This document shows, piece by piece, positions 1 to 4,353 of a DNA stretch of 5,032 bases. A program made the position numbers and the translations under genes. The stretch lies in NCBI GenBank assembly GCA_022750355.1, contig JAKIVW010000041.1, positions 1-5,032 of the forward strand, in the 5' to 3' direction. The number at the start of each line of letters is the position of its first letter. The stretch's first letter is position 1. Source of the DNA: Thermoplasmata archaeon (GTDB taxonomy: Archaea; Thermoplasmatota; Thermoplasmata; Lutacidiplasmatales; UBA184). The notes under the pieces are model-generated. The model was not told the origin of the DNA and searched no databases. It was given only the letters and a program-made list of their open reading frames with translations.

Positions 1-2
1 GC

Positions 3-212
3 CAAACCTACATCAAGCGGGTCGCGATCGAACTGATCCGCCATTACCCCAACGAATTCACCGGCGACTTTGCCCAGAACAAGCAAAAGGTCCTCGAGCT
101 CACCGACCTCGGCGTGATGGTGGACGGCAAGATGACGGTCCATTACAAGAAACTCGCCAACCGTATCGCCGGGTACTCCGTTCGATACGTGAAGCGCAAG
201 CGCGGCACGTAG
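3..212 (+). CDS. rps17e: 30S ribosomal protein S17e (5' end cut by window)
   Basis: The frame ending at the TAG at 210-212 encodes 69 residues beginning QTYIKRVAIELIRHYPNEF and ending in a basic tail (VKRKRGT). This matches archaeal/eukaryotic S17e, a small-subunit ribosomal protein with no bacterial homologue. Landmarks are the N-terminal RQT.IKR.A.EL helix, the acidic-aromatic NEFTGDF segment followed by NK, and the NRIAGY signature near the C-terminus. From family knowledge only about five residues (M-G-x-I-R type) are missing upstream, so the gene is nearly complete. Between the LTD and NRIAGY segments there are about ten more residues than in the archaeal S17e sequences I remember (GVMVDGKMTVHYK region). 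The gene converges on the aIF6 gene, with 23 bp between the two stop codons. Confidence 0.92.
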   Translation, partial: QTYIKRVAIELIRHYPNEFTGDFAQNKQKVLELTDLGVMVDGKMTVHYKKLANRIAGYSVRYVKRKRGT

Positions 213-235
213 GCCCGCCGGGCGCCGCTCCCGGT

Positions 236-901
236 TCAATCGAAGATCTGCAGGCCTTCCTGCAAGTGGACGATCTCGACCGGCGTGGTCGGGCGTCCGA
301 CGATCATGCCGCGCGAATTGGCGACCAGGCACGCCCCCACGATCGGCACGCCGAAGTTCGCGGTCGACCGGTGCACGGGAACCCCGAGGAGCTCGCGGAG
401 AACCTCCGCCTCTCCCTCGGTCGCTTTGGGATGGACGACCACACCCTTGTTCGTGGCGATCCCGGCCATCCCCACCGTTCCGAGTCCGGCGATCGTTCCG
501 CGGAGGGCCGGTACTTCGAGGGCCCTACCGATCCGGTCGACCGCTTCGGGAGAGAACTCCGGGTGGACCAGGGCGCCGTGGTCGTTGGCGAGCACGTTGT
601 TTCCCATCGCGTTCTGTCGATGACGGACGACCGCCACGCGACCGATCGCGTCGAGCGAGTGGAGTTCCTCGTCCGAGAGTTCGCTCCCGACGACCAGTCC
701 GTTTGAATTCATCGCGACGAAGGCGCCGACGACCTCGGTGTCGAGCACCTGCGTCTGGATCACGCGGACGCCGAGCAACCGCTCCACGTCGTGCGCGAGG
801 CCCCGGGGCATCACGCTCGGAGCGAGCGCCGTCTGCTCCCCGGCTTTGAGGTAGACCCCGAGGTACGGGCTGCCCCCGAACAGGGTCCGACCGACCGGCA
901 C
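236..901 (-). CDS. eif6: Translation initiation factor 6 (aIF6)
   Basis: A 221-residue protein of the eIF6/aIF6 family, the usual archaeal length. The factor binds the large ribosomal subunit (near L23/L14e and the sarcin-ricin loop) and blocks premature joining with the small subunit. The fold is a pentein built of repeats, and several are visible as N-x-x-G turns: NSNG at 65-68 followed by LVVG, NDHG at 106-109 with LVHP, NKG at 151-153 with VVHP, and NSRG at 195-198 with MIVG. The N-terminal GSPYLGVY (10-17) is also typical. The start is GTG (899-901), preceded 9 nt upstream by a GAGGAG Shine-Dalgarno at 911-916. No better start lies upstream, and the family motif begins within ten residues. 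It is the last visible gene of the operon, 25 nt after rpl31e. In many archaea LX/L18a, prefoldin alpha and ftsY follow aIF6; here they do not. Confidence 0.95.
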   Translation of the reverse strand: MPVGRTLFGGSPYLGVYLKAGEQTALAPSVMPRGLAHDVERLLGVRVIQTQVLDTEVVGAFVAMNSNGLVVGSELSDEELHSLDAIGRVAVVRHRQNAMGNNVLANDHGALVHPEFSPEAVDRIGRALEVPALRGTIAGLGTVGMAGIATNKGVVVHPKATEGEAEVLRELLGVPVHRSTANFGVPIVGACLVANSRGMIVGRPTTPVEIVHLQEGLQIFD

Positions 902-910
902 GCAGGCGCT

Positions 911-916
911 CTCCTC
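911..916 (-). promoter_or_regulatory. Ribosome binding site of the aIF6 gene
   Basis: Read on the minus strand this is GAGGAG, 9 nt before the GTG start of the aIF6 gene. It lies in the 25-nt gap after the rpl31e stop and supports the non-ATG start chosen for aIF6. Confidence 0.7.
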
Positions 917-926
917 GGGAGCCGGC

Positions 927-1229
927 TCACTCCGCTTCCAAGAGGTCGACCTCGATGAGGCCGTCCTCGAAACGGATCGCCTTGACCCGCACCCGCGAGG
1001 GGATGTGCTGGATCCCGTGTTCCCACACGTGCTCGTTGAGCCGGGGGTCGATCCAGACGTCCTCGGGCTTCCCCTTCATGTGGCGGACGACAAATCTCCG
1101 AACGGTCAGCAGCACGTGGCCCGCGCGTCGACGCCGGGACGGCTGATGCTGGCTCGCCCGGAGGGGGATGACGTACTCGCGTTCCAACTCTTCCACCCGC
1201 CGGCCGGAGGCCGCCTTCTTGTTCGCCAT
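927..1229 (-). CDS. rpl31e: 50S ribosomal protein L31e
   Basis: A 100-residue L31e protein, found only in archaeal and eukaryotic large subunits, where it sits near the exit of the peptide tunnel. The core is clear: EREYVIPLR near residues 16-24, an Arg-rich stretch (SRRRRAGH), then RRFVVRHMKGKPEDVWIDPRLNEHVWEHGI, which contains the family's R-H-M-K, V-x-I-D-P-x-L-N-E and W-x-x-G-I positions, and finally a VRVKAIRFEDGLIEVDL strand pair. About 15 N-terminal residues (MANKKAASGRRVEEL) precede the core, a slightly longer basic leader than in many archaeal copies. It starts with ATG 17 nt after the rpl39e stop. I see no strong Shine-Dalgarno there, so translation may depend on coupling to rpl39e. 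It is followed after 25 nt by the aIF6 gene. Confidence 0.95.
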   Translation of the reverse strand: MANKKAASGRRVEELEREYVIPLRASQHQPSRRRRAGHVLLTVRRFVVRHMKGKPEDVWIDPRLNEHVWEHGIQHIPSRVRVKAIRFEDGLIEVDLLEAE

Positions 1230-1246
1230 GAATTACCGTGTCCCCG

Positions 1247-1405
1247 TCACTTGTGCAGGTGGCCGCGCTTCCACGTGTGCCGCTTGGGGTGACGTGTCAC
1301 TCGGCGGTCCGTCCGTTGCATGACCCAGGCCGGCACTCGCCGGTTCTGCTTCACGATTCGGAACAGTCGGACCTTGCGCGCGAGGCTCTTCCTTCGATTT
1401 GCCAT
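1247..1405 (-). CDS. rpl39e: 50S ribosomal protein L39e
   Basis: A 52-residue, strongly basic protein that is easy to miss because of its size. L39e is the smallest archaeal/eukaryotic ribosomal protein and lines the nascent-peptide exit tunnel. The diagnostic middle and end are present: KQNRRVPAWVMQRT (residues 19-32), matching the family K-Q-N-R-x-[VI]-P-x-W-[VI] motif, then a second basic segment RRVTRHPKRHTWKRGHLHK with the family's H-P-K-R-x-x-W-[KR]-R pattern. Nearly half of the residues are Arg, Lys or His. The start ATG (1403-1405) follows a GGAGGG Shine-Dalgarno at 1412-1417 with 6 nt between. The gap to the PDCD5-like gene upstream is 15 nt and to rpl31e downstream 17 nt. L39e-L31e adjacency is the standard archaeal arrangement, so the identification rests on both sequence and context. 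Confidence 0.95.
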   Translation of the reverse strand: MANRRKSLARKVRLFRIVKQNRRVPAWVMQRTDRRVTRHPKRHTWKRGHLHK

Positions 1406-1411
1406 GCTATT

Positions 1412-1417
1412 CCCTCC
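1412..1417 (-). promoter_or_regulatory. Ribosome binding site of rpl39e
   Basis: GGAGGG on the minus strand, 6 nt before the rpl39e ATG. It is the best Shine-Dalgarno match in this operon and fixes the start of the very short L39e gene. Confidence 0.8.
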
Positions 1418-1420
1418 GGT

Positions 1421-1771
1421 TCACCGACGGGTGATCTTGATCTCGCGCCGTTCCGGGCTGACCCGCTCCAGCAACGCCCGCAGCGTGGTGTCGTCGACCT
1501 GTCGCTGAAGTCGGCCGGTGGAAGCGAGGGAGATGAGTTGCTGTTCGACCGAGTTCGCCACCTCGGGCTTGGCGAGGCGGATGCGTCCCAACCGTTCGCG
1601 GGCTTCCGGAGTCAGGATGCGACGAAGAACCTCCGCCCGCTCGGACTCGCGCCGTTGCATCTCGGCTTCTTGCTGGCTGTACGCCTGGGCTGCGCCCAGG
1701 TCCGGAGCCTGCATTTCCTGCAGTTGCTGGAGCCGGCGCCGCCGCAGTTCCTCGAGTTCCGCATCGGGCAT
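1421..1771 (-). CDS. PDCD5-family DNA-binding protein
   Basis: A 116-residue protein of the PDCD5/TFAR19 family (archaeal relatives are annotated as DNA-binding proteins; MTH1615 type). The family forms a compact helical bundle with a charged, mobile N-terminal helix. The cellular role in archaea is not settled; the human homologue is linked to apoptosis and to chaperonin function. Visible features: an N-terminal acidic/Arg/Gln-rich helix (ELEELRRRRLQQLQEM, residues 5-20), a Gln/Glu-rich linker, the core LTPEARERLGRIRLAKPEVA (53-72), then VEQQLISLASTGRLQRQVDD and a basic C-terminus ending KITRR, matching the family K-I-x-R-R tail. The ATG start has a weak GGAG about 11 nt upstream. It lies 32 nt after rps19e and 15 nt before rpl39e, the usual archaeal neighbourhood, which suggests a link with ribosome or protein-folding functions. 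Confidence 0.93.
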   Translation of the reverse strand: MPDAELEELRRRRLQQLQEMQAPDLGAAQAYSQQEAEMQRRESERAEVLRRILTPEARERLGRIRLAKPEVANSVEQQLISLASTGRLQRQVDDTTLRALLERVSPERREIKITRR

Positions 1772-1803
1772 TGGCCAACTCTCTCCGCCCCTGGTAGATA
1801 CGT

Positions 1804-2259
1804 CTAAAGGTACTTGGCGAGCTCGGGCCGTTGTTCCGCCAAGATCTTCATCGTCTTTTGAGAGACCTGGTCCAGCAGCTTCTGCCCTTCCGGGCTGACG
1901 CGACGGCCCATGTTCTTGTACGGCTTGACGAGTCCCGCCTTTTCGAGCTGCTGCACGATCTCCCGGAGGATCGCGCGCGACCCCGACCGGGCGTGATACG
2001 GGGAGCTACCGCGGTCGCGCTTTCCCCCGTACTCGCTGGAGAGTCGGGAGATGCCCACATGACCGCTGACGTAGATCTTGCGCAGAACCGAAGCACTGCG
2101 GATGTACCACCAGTCCGGTTCGACAGGGGCCCGCTCTTTGTGGACACCGGTCTTGACAAAGGTCGCCCACACCGGCGGGGTCACGGCTCCGCGCGTGCGG
2201 AGCTCGGCGGCCAGCGACGGGAGAAGCAACGAGGGCGGTACGTCGTTCGGATGAGTCAT
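1804..2259 (-). CDS. rps19e: 30S ribosomal protein S19e
   Basis: A 151-residue S19e, an archaeal/eukaryotic small-subunit protein needed for 30S/40S maturation, here the first gene of the operon. The family core is unmistakable: PPVWATFVKTGVHKERAP, then DWWYIRSASVLRKIYV, GHVGISRLSSEYGGKRDRG, and in the C-terminal winged-helix part ILREIVQQLEKAGLVKPYKNMGRRVSPEGQKLLD. The reading frame is open to an ATG at 2284-2286, giving nine more residues (MRAGWPRHS), but that codon lies within the promoter's TATA box and cannot be in the mRNA. The ATG at 2257-2259 (MTHPNDVPPSL) is therefore chosen; it also matches where homologues begin. There is no Shine-Dalgarno before it, as expected for a leaderless or near-leaderless transcript. 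The stop is TAG at 1804-1806. Confidence 0.95.
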   Translation of the reverse strand: MTHPNDVPPSLLLPSLAAELRTRGAVTPPVWATFVKTGVHKERAPVEPDWWYIRSASVLRKIYVSGHVGISRLSSEYGGKRDRGSSPYHARSGSRAILREIVQQLEKAGLVKPYKNMGRRVSPEGQKLLDQVSQKTMKILAEQRPELAKYL

Positions 2260-2285
2260 GGAGTGGCGCGGCCACCCAGCCCGCA

Positions 2286-2293
2286 TATTTAAA
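2286..2293 (-). promoter_or_regulatory. Archaeal TATA box of the rps19e operon
   Basis: On the minus strand the sequence reads CTTTAAATATG, with TTTAAATA at 2293-2286. It is the only such A/T island in a very GC-rich intergenic region and a good match to the archaeal box A consensus. Transcription in archaea starts about 25 nt downstream of the TATA centre, which places the start at roughly 2260-2265, within a few bases of the rps19e ATG at 2259. I could not recognise a clear BRE just upstream. Confidence 0.82.
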
Positions 2294-2370
2294 GTCAGGG
2301 CGGCCGCCGCCGCCGACCGGCCCGGTTCCGGGGGTCGTGGACGAAATGGGGCCGTTCGCTCTCCCGGCCG

Positions 2371-2386
2371 GTCGGCGTCAGCCGAC
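2371..2386. repeat. Perfect inverted repeat, 6-bp arms (possible operator)
   Basis: GTCGGC-GTCA-GCCGAC: two perfect 6-bp arms around a 4-bp spacer, directly adjoining the next palindrome at 2386-2400 and just upstream of the TATA-like element of the Mo operon. This is a plausible dimeric repressor or activator site by position. No known binding motif is recognised, and chance is possible in such GC-rich DNA. Confidence 0.35.
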
Positions 2387-2400
2387 GGCTTATGAAGCCG
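2386..2400 (+). promoter_or_regulatory. Possible TATA-like element inside a palindrome, upstream of the MocA-like gene
   Basis: CGGCTT-ATG-AAGCCG is a 15-bp inverted repeat whose A/T-containing centre (CTTATGAA, 2389-2396) is the only TATA-like sequence ahead of the Mo operon. A start about 25 nt downstream would fall near 2415-2420 and leave a leader of roughly 30 nt before the ATG at 2447. The match to the archaeal consensus is weak. If real, the palindrome overlapping it could let a regulator block TBP binding. Confidence 0.3.
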
Positions 2401-2419
2401 CCCCGTTCTCCCTTGCTAC

Positions 2420-2438
2420 GGAGGCGAGGCGGGCCTCC
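2420..2438 (+). repeat. Inverted repeat in the presumed leader of the MocA-like gene
   Basis: GGAGGC (2420-2425) and GCCTCC (2433-2438) are perfectly complementary around a 7-nt loop. The left arm contains GGAGG, the only good Shine-Dalgarno-like string before the gene, but it ends 22 nt from the ATG, too far for normal use, and would be paired in the hairpin. It may be a leader hairpin or a DNA operator. Confidence 0.35.
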
Positions 2439-2446
2439 GGGCGTCC

Positions 2447-3055
2447 ATGACCACTGCTGCGATTCTGCTGTCGGGGGGGGCTTCCCAGCGATTCGGGGGA
2501 TTCCCCAAGGCACTGTTGGCGACCGGGGAAAACACCGCGATCCGTCGGATCGCTGAGATCTGCCTTTCGGGGGGCCTCGACCCGGTCATCGCTGTGACCG
2601 GAACGCACCACATCCTCATCGCCCACGAGCTCCGAGGGTTGGCCGTGGAGGTCGTCGAGGCCGAGGATTGGTATGAGGGTCGAACCGCGTCGGTCCAAGC
2701 CGGGCTCCGAGTCGTGCCGGAGGACCGTGATATCCTGCTCTGGCCGGTCGATCACCCGTTCGTCGCCCCGCGTACGATCGAGACCCTTCGTTCGGCACGG
2801 GATTCGGACCAGATGGCGGTCTGGTTCATCCCCACCTTCCAAGGCCGAGGGGGCCATCCCGTCCTATGGCGTCAGTCCGTGCGCCCGGACCTTTTGGACC
2901 TTCGGGCCGACGCCCCGCTTCGGTCCCTCTTACCGGAATTCGGGCCGCAGGTACGTCGGGTGGCGGTCGAGGATTCGGGAGTGGTCGCCAATGTCGATAC
3001 TCCCGAGGCGTACCAGAGCGCGTACGACGAATGGCGTACTCAGGGGTTGCGGTAG
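2447..3055 (+). CDS. mocA: Molybdenum cofactor nucleotidyltransferase, MocA/MobA-like
   Basis: A 202-residue nucleotidyltransferase of the MobA/MocA type (GT-A-like Rossmann fold). Members transfer CMP or GMP to Mo-molybdopterin; next to xanthine oxidase-family genes the likely product is the cytosine dinucleotide form (MCD). Motifs in order: the nucleotide-binding loop LLSGGASQRFGGFPK (7-21; family L-A-x-G-x-S-x-R-M-G-x-x-K, here Ser for Ala and Phe for Met), EGRTASVQAGL (77-87), the metal-binding LLWPVDHPFV with Asp102, GRGGHPVLW (133-141), and NVDTPEAY (182-189). No upstream in-frame start exists before a motif that must begin near residue 4, so ATG 2447 is secure. It is the first gene of the Mo cluster, and its stop is 1 nt before the xdhC start. 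A run of eight G lies in codons 9-12. Assignment to MocA rather than MobA rests on context. Confidence 0.85.
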   Translation: MTTAAILLSGGASQRFGGFPKALLATGENTAIRRIAEICLSGGLDPVIAVTGTHHILIAHELRGLAVEVVEAEDWYEGRTASVQAGLRVVPEDRDILLWPVDHPFVAPRTIETLRSARDSDQMAVWFIPTFQGRGGHPVLWRQSVRPDLLDLRADAPLRSLLPEFGPQVRRVAVEDSGVVANVDTPEAYQSAYDEWRTQGLR

Positions 3056-3056
3056 G

Positions 3057-3902
3057 ATGGACCGACGAATGACCCGCGAGGCGCTTCGGCTCCTCGAGTC
3101 CCACCAACCGTTCGTTCGGGCGTCAGTCGTGAAAACGACCGGCTCCGTGCCGGGCAAGCTGGGCGCGACGATGATCGTGCGCGCCGACGGGTCGACGATC
3201 GGGACCGTCGGAGGGGCGGCCCTGGAAGAGCAGGTCAAGGGACTCGCGTCGGACGTCTTCATCTCTCATGCCGGTGACCTCCGCCATTTCGACCTTCAAG
3301 CGTGGACCCCGGGCGGCGTCCCGAGTCTGTGCGGGGGCTCGGTCGACATCGCGATCGAGTATGTCGCCGCCCAGCCGAACCTGCTTCTGTGGGGCGGAGG
3401 GCATGTGGCGCACGCGCTGGCGACGCTCCTCCCCACCGTGGAGTACGATTACAGCGTCGCGGACGACCGGGCCGAATGGGTGGGCGCCGAGCGATTCCCG
3501 TCGGCCGATCGCCGAGAGGTGGTCGACCCCGATCGTCTGTGGGAGGTGTTCGAACCCGAGTCGTTCACCCACCTGTACTTGCTCGGCTACGACGCGATGA
3601 AGGACCTGGAAGCGCTGGCCCATTCCATCGAACGGTTTCCCAATGCGATCGGGCTGATCGCGAGCGCCGCCAAGCGGGAACACATGTACGCCAAGCTCCG
3701 GGAACGGGGGGTCTCCCGCGAGGCGCTCGCCCGGATCCACTCCCCCGTCGGTCTTGCGATCGGGGCGGAAAGCCCGGCCGAGATCGCGGTGGCCATCGTC
3801 GGCGAGATCGTGGCCGAACAACACCCGACCATCTTAGGTAGTTCGTCGCGTGATGCCCGCGCGACGAAGGGGTCGAAGAATGTCGTCTCTCGGACCCCTT
3901 AG
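3057..3902 (+). CDS. xdhC: XdhC/CoxI-family Mo-cofactor maturation protein
   Basis: A 281-residue XdhC-family protein. Known members bind the molybdenum cofactor, help in its sulfuration and deliver it to the large subunit of xanthine oxidase-type enzymes. N-terminal XdhC domain: FVRASVVKTTGSVPGKLGATMIV (19-41), GTVGGAALEEQV (49-60) and SLCGGSVDIAIEY with Cys92 (90-102). C-terminal Rossmann domain: LLLWGGGHVAHAL (109-121), an acidic strand end at VADD (134-137), and PVGLAIGAESPAEIAVAIVGEIVA (230-253). Two motifs differ from what I remember: GGG-x-x-E is GGAALE, and the IG-x-I-G-S-R-R-K motif reads IGLIASAAKR (198-207). The start could instead be ATG 3069 (MTRE..., 277 residues), which aligns better with homologues. 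ATG 3057 has AGGGG 10 nt upstream and follows the previous stop by 1 nt. The last 20 or so residues are an unconserved tail; the gene overlaps the small-subunit gene by 23 bp. Confidence 0.88.
   Translation: MDRRMTREALRLLESHQPFVRASVVKTTGSVPGKLGATMIVRADGSTIGTVGGAALEEQVKGLASDVFISHAGDLRHFDLQAWTPGGVPSLCGGSVDIAIEYVAAQPNLLLWGGGHVAHALATLLPTVEYDYSVADDRAEWVGAERFPSADRREVVDPDRLWEVFEPESFTHLYLLGYDAMKDLEALAHSIERFPNAIGLIASAAKREHMYAKLRERGVSREALARIHSPVGLAIGAESPAEIAVAIVGEIVAEQHPTILGSSSRDARATKGSKNVVSRTP
3867..3872 (+). promoter_or_regulatory. Ribosome binding site of the small-subunit gene
   Basis: AAGGGG, 7 nt before the ATG at 3880 and inside the 3' end of xdhC. It favours ATG 3880 over the in-frame GTG 3850 and ATG 3853 upstream, which have no such sequence. 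Confidence 0.6.
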
Positions 3903-4353
3903 ATTCCAGTTGAACGGTCATCCGGTCGAGATACCGGCCGAGCCGGCCCGCATCCTCCTCGACCTGGTCCGCGACGACCTCCACCTCACCGGGACCAAAC
4001 GGGGATGCGACCTCGGCACCTGCGGGTGCTGCACCGTACTCGTCGACGGCCGGCCGACGCTGAGTTGTCTCACCCTCGCCCGCCTGGTCGAGGGCCGGTC
4101 GGTGACCACGATCGAGGGGGTCTCTCCTCCGCAGGGTCTCTCCCCCGTTCAGCGCGCATTCGTGAACCACGGCGCGACGCAATGCGGATTCTGCACGCCG
4201 GGATTCGTCGTCACCGCCACCGCGTTGCTGCGCGACCACCCCCATCCGAGCCGGGAGGAGATCGAACGTGCGATCTCGGGCAACCTGTGCCGTTGTACCG
4301 GTTACATCAAGATCGTGGACGCGATCGAAGCGGCGTCGAAGGAGACCGCCTGA
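3880..4353 (+). CDS. Molybdenum hydroxylase small subunit, two [2Fe-2S] clusters
   Basis: A 157-residue iron-sulfur subunit of the xanthine oxidase family (CoxS/HcrC/XdhA-small type). It relays electrons between the molybdenum centre and FAD or an outside acceptor. An N-terminal plant-ferredoxin-like domain carries C43-x4-C48-x2-C51-x11-C63 for the distal cluster (sequence GCDLGTCGCC). The C-terminal helical domain carries C102-x2-C105-x31-C137-x-C139 for the proximal cluster (QCGFCTPG and NLCRCTGY), with Gln101 before it as in the family. All eight ligands are present and length is normal, so the protein should be functional. The start is set at ATG 3880 by the Shine-Dalgarno and by homology; the frame stays open to 3850. 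Its stop overlaps the next start (TGATG, sharing one base), indicating translational coupling with the large subunit. The exact enzyme (CO dehydrogenase, hydroxybenzoyl-CoA reductase, aldehyde or purine oxidase) cannot be told from this subunit. Confidence 0.93.
   Translation: MSSLGPLRFQLNGHPVEIPAEPARILLDLVRDDLHLTGTKRGCDLGTCGCCTVLVDGRPTLSCLTLARLVEGRSVTTIEGVSPPQGLSPVQRAFVNHGATQCGFCTPGFVVTATALLRDHPHPSREEIERAISGNLCRCTGYIKIVDAIEAASKETA
4339..4344 (+). promoter_or_regulatory. Ribosome binding site of the large-subunit gene
   Basis: AAGGAG, 8 nt before the ATG at 4353 and within the last codons of the small-subunit gene. Together with the TGATG stop/start overlap it fixes the start of the large subunit. 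Confidence 0.75.

Larger units (their letters stand above)
2295..2446. other. Divergent intergenic region with short palindromes
   Basis: A GC-rich stretch between the S19e promoter and the MocA-like gene. It holds no convincing gene. It contains a GCC-repeat-like run (2300-2314), CCCGG-TT-CCGGG at 2321-2332, GTCGGC-GTCA-GCCGAC at 2371-2386, CGGCTT-ATG-AAGCCG at 2386-2400 and GGAGGC-N7-GCCTCC at 2420-2438. Given the base composition, some of these will be chance. The last three are grouped just ahead of the plus-strand operon, where regulatory sites would be expected. Confidence 0.5.

Noticed and set aside
213..235. GCCC-GCC-GGGC as an intrinsic terminator between S17e and aIF6
   Set aside because: Only a 4-bp stem and no T-run on either strand; archaeal termination mostly relies on T-rich tracts.
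2300..2332. GCC-rich run and CCCGG-TT-CCGGG palindrome as a regulatory element
   Set aside because: Low-complexity GC sequence where short palindromes are expected by chance; no positional relation to either promoter that would support a role.
2673..3056. Open frame upstream of, and in frame with, xdhC, suggesting a longer N-terminus
   Set aside because: It overlaps the conserved MocA-like gene in another frame and encodes Arg/Ser/Pro-rich sequence; the XdhC domain starts at about 3057-3069, with a start codon there.
3123..3824. 233-codon minus-strand open frame opposite xdhC
   Set aside because: XdhC motifs are unambiguous on the plus strand; the antisense product resembles no family and has no start context.
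3850..3879. Earlier start (GTG 3850 or ATG 3853) for the small subunit
   Set aside because: It would add the basic sequence MMPARRRGRR, absent from family members, and has no Shine-Dalgarno, whereas ATG 3880 has one.
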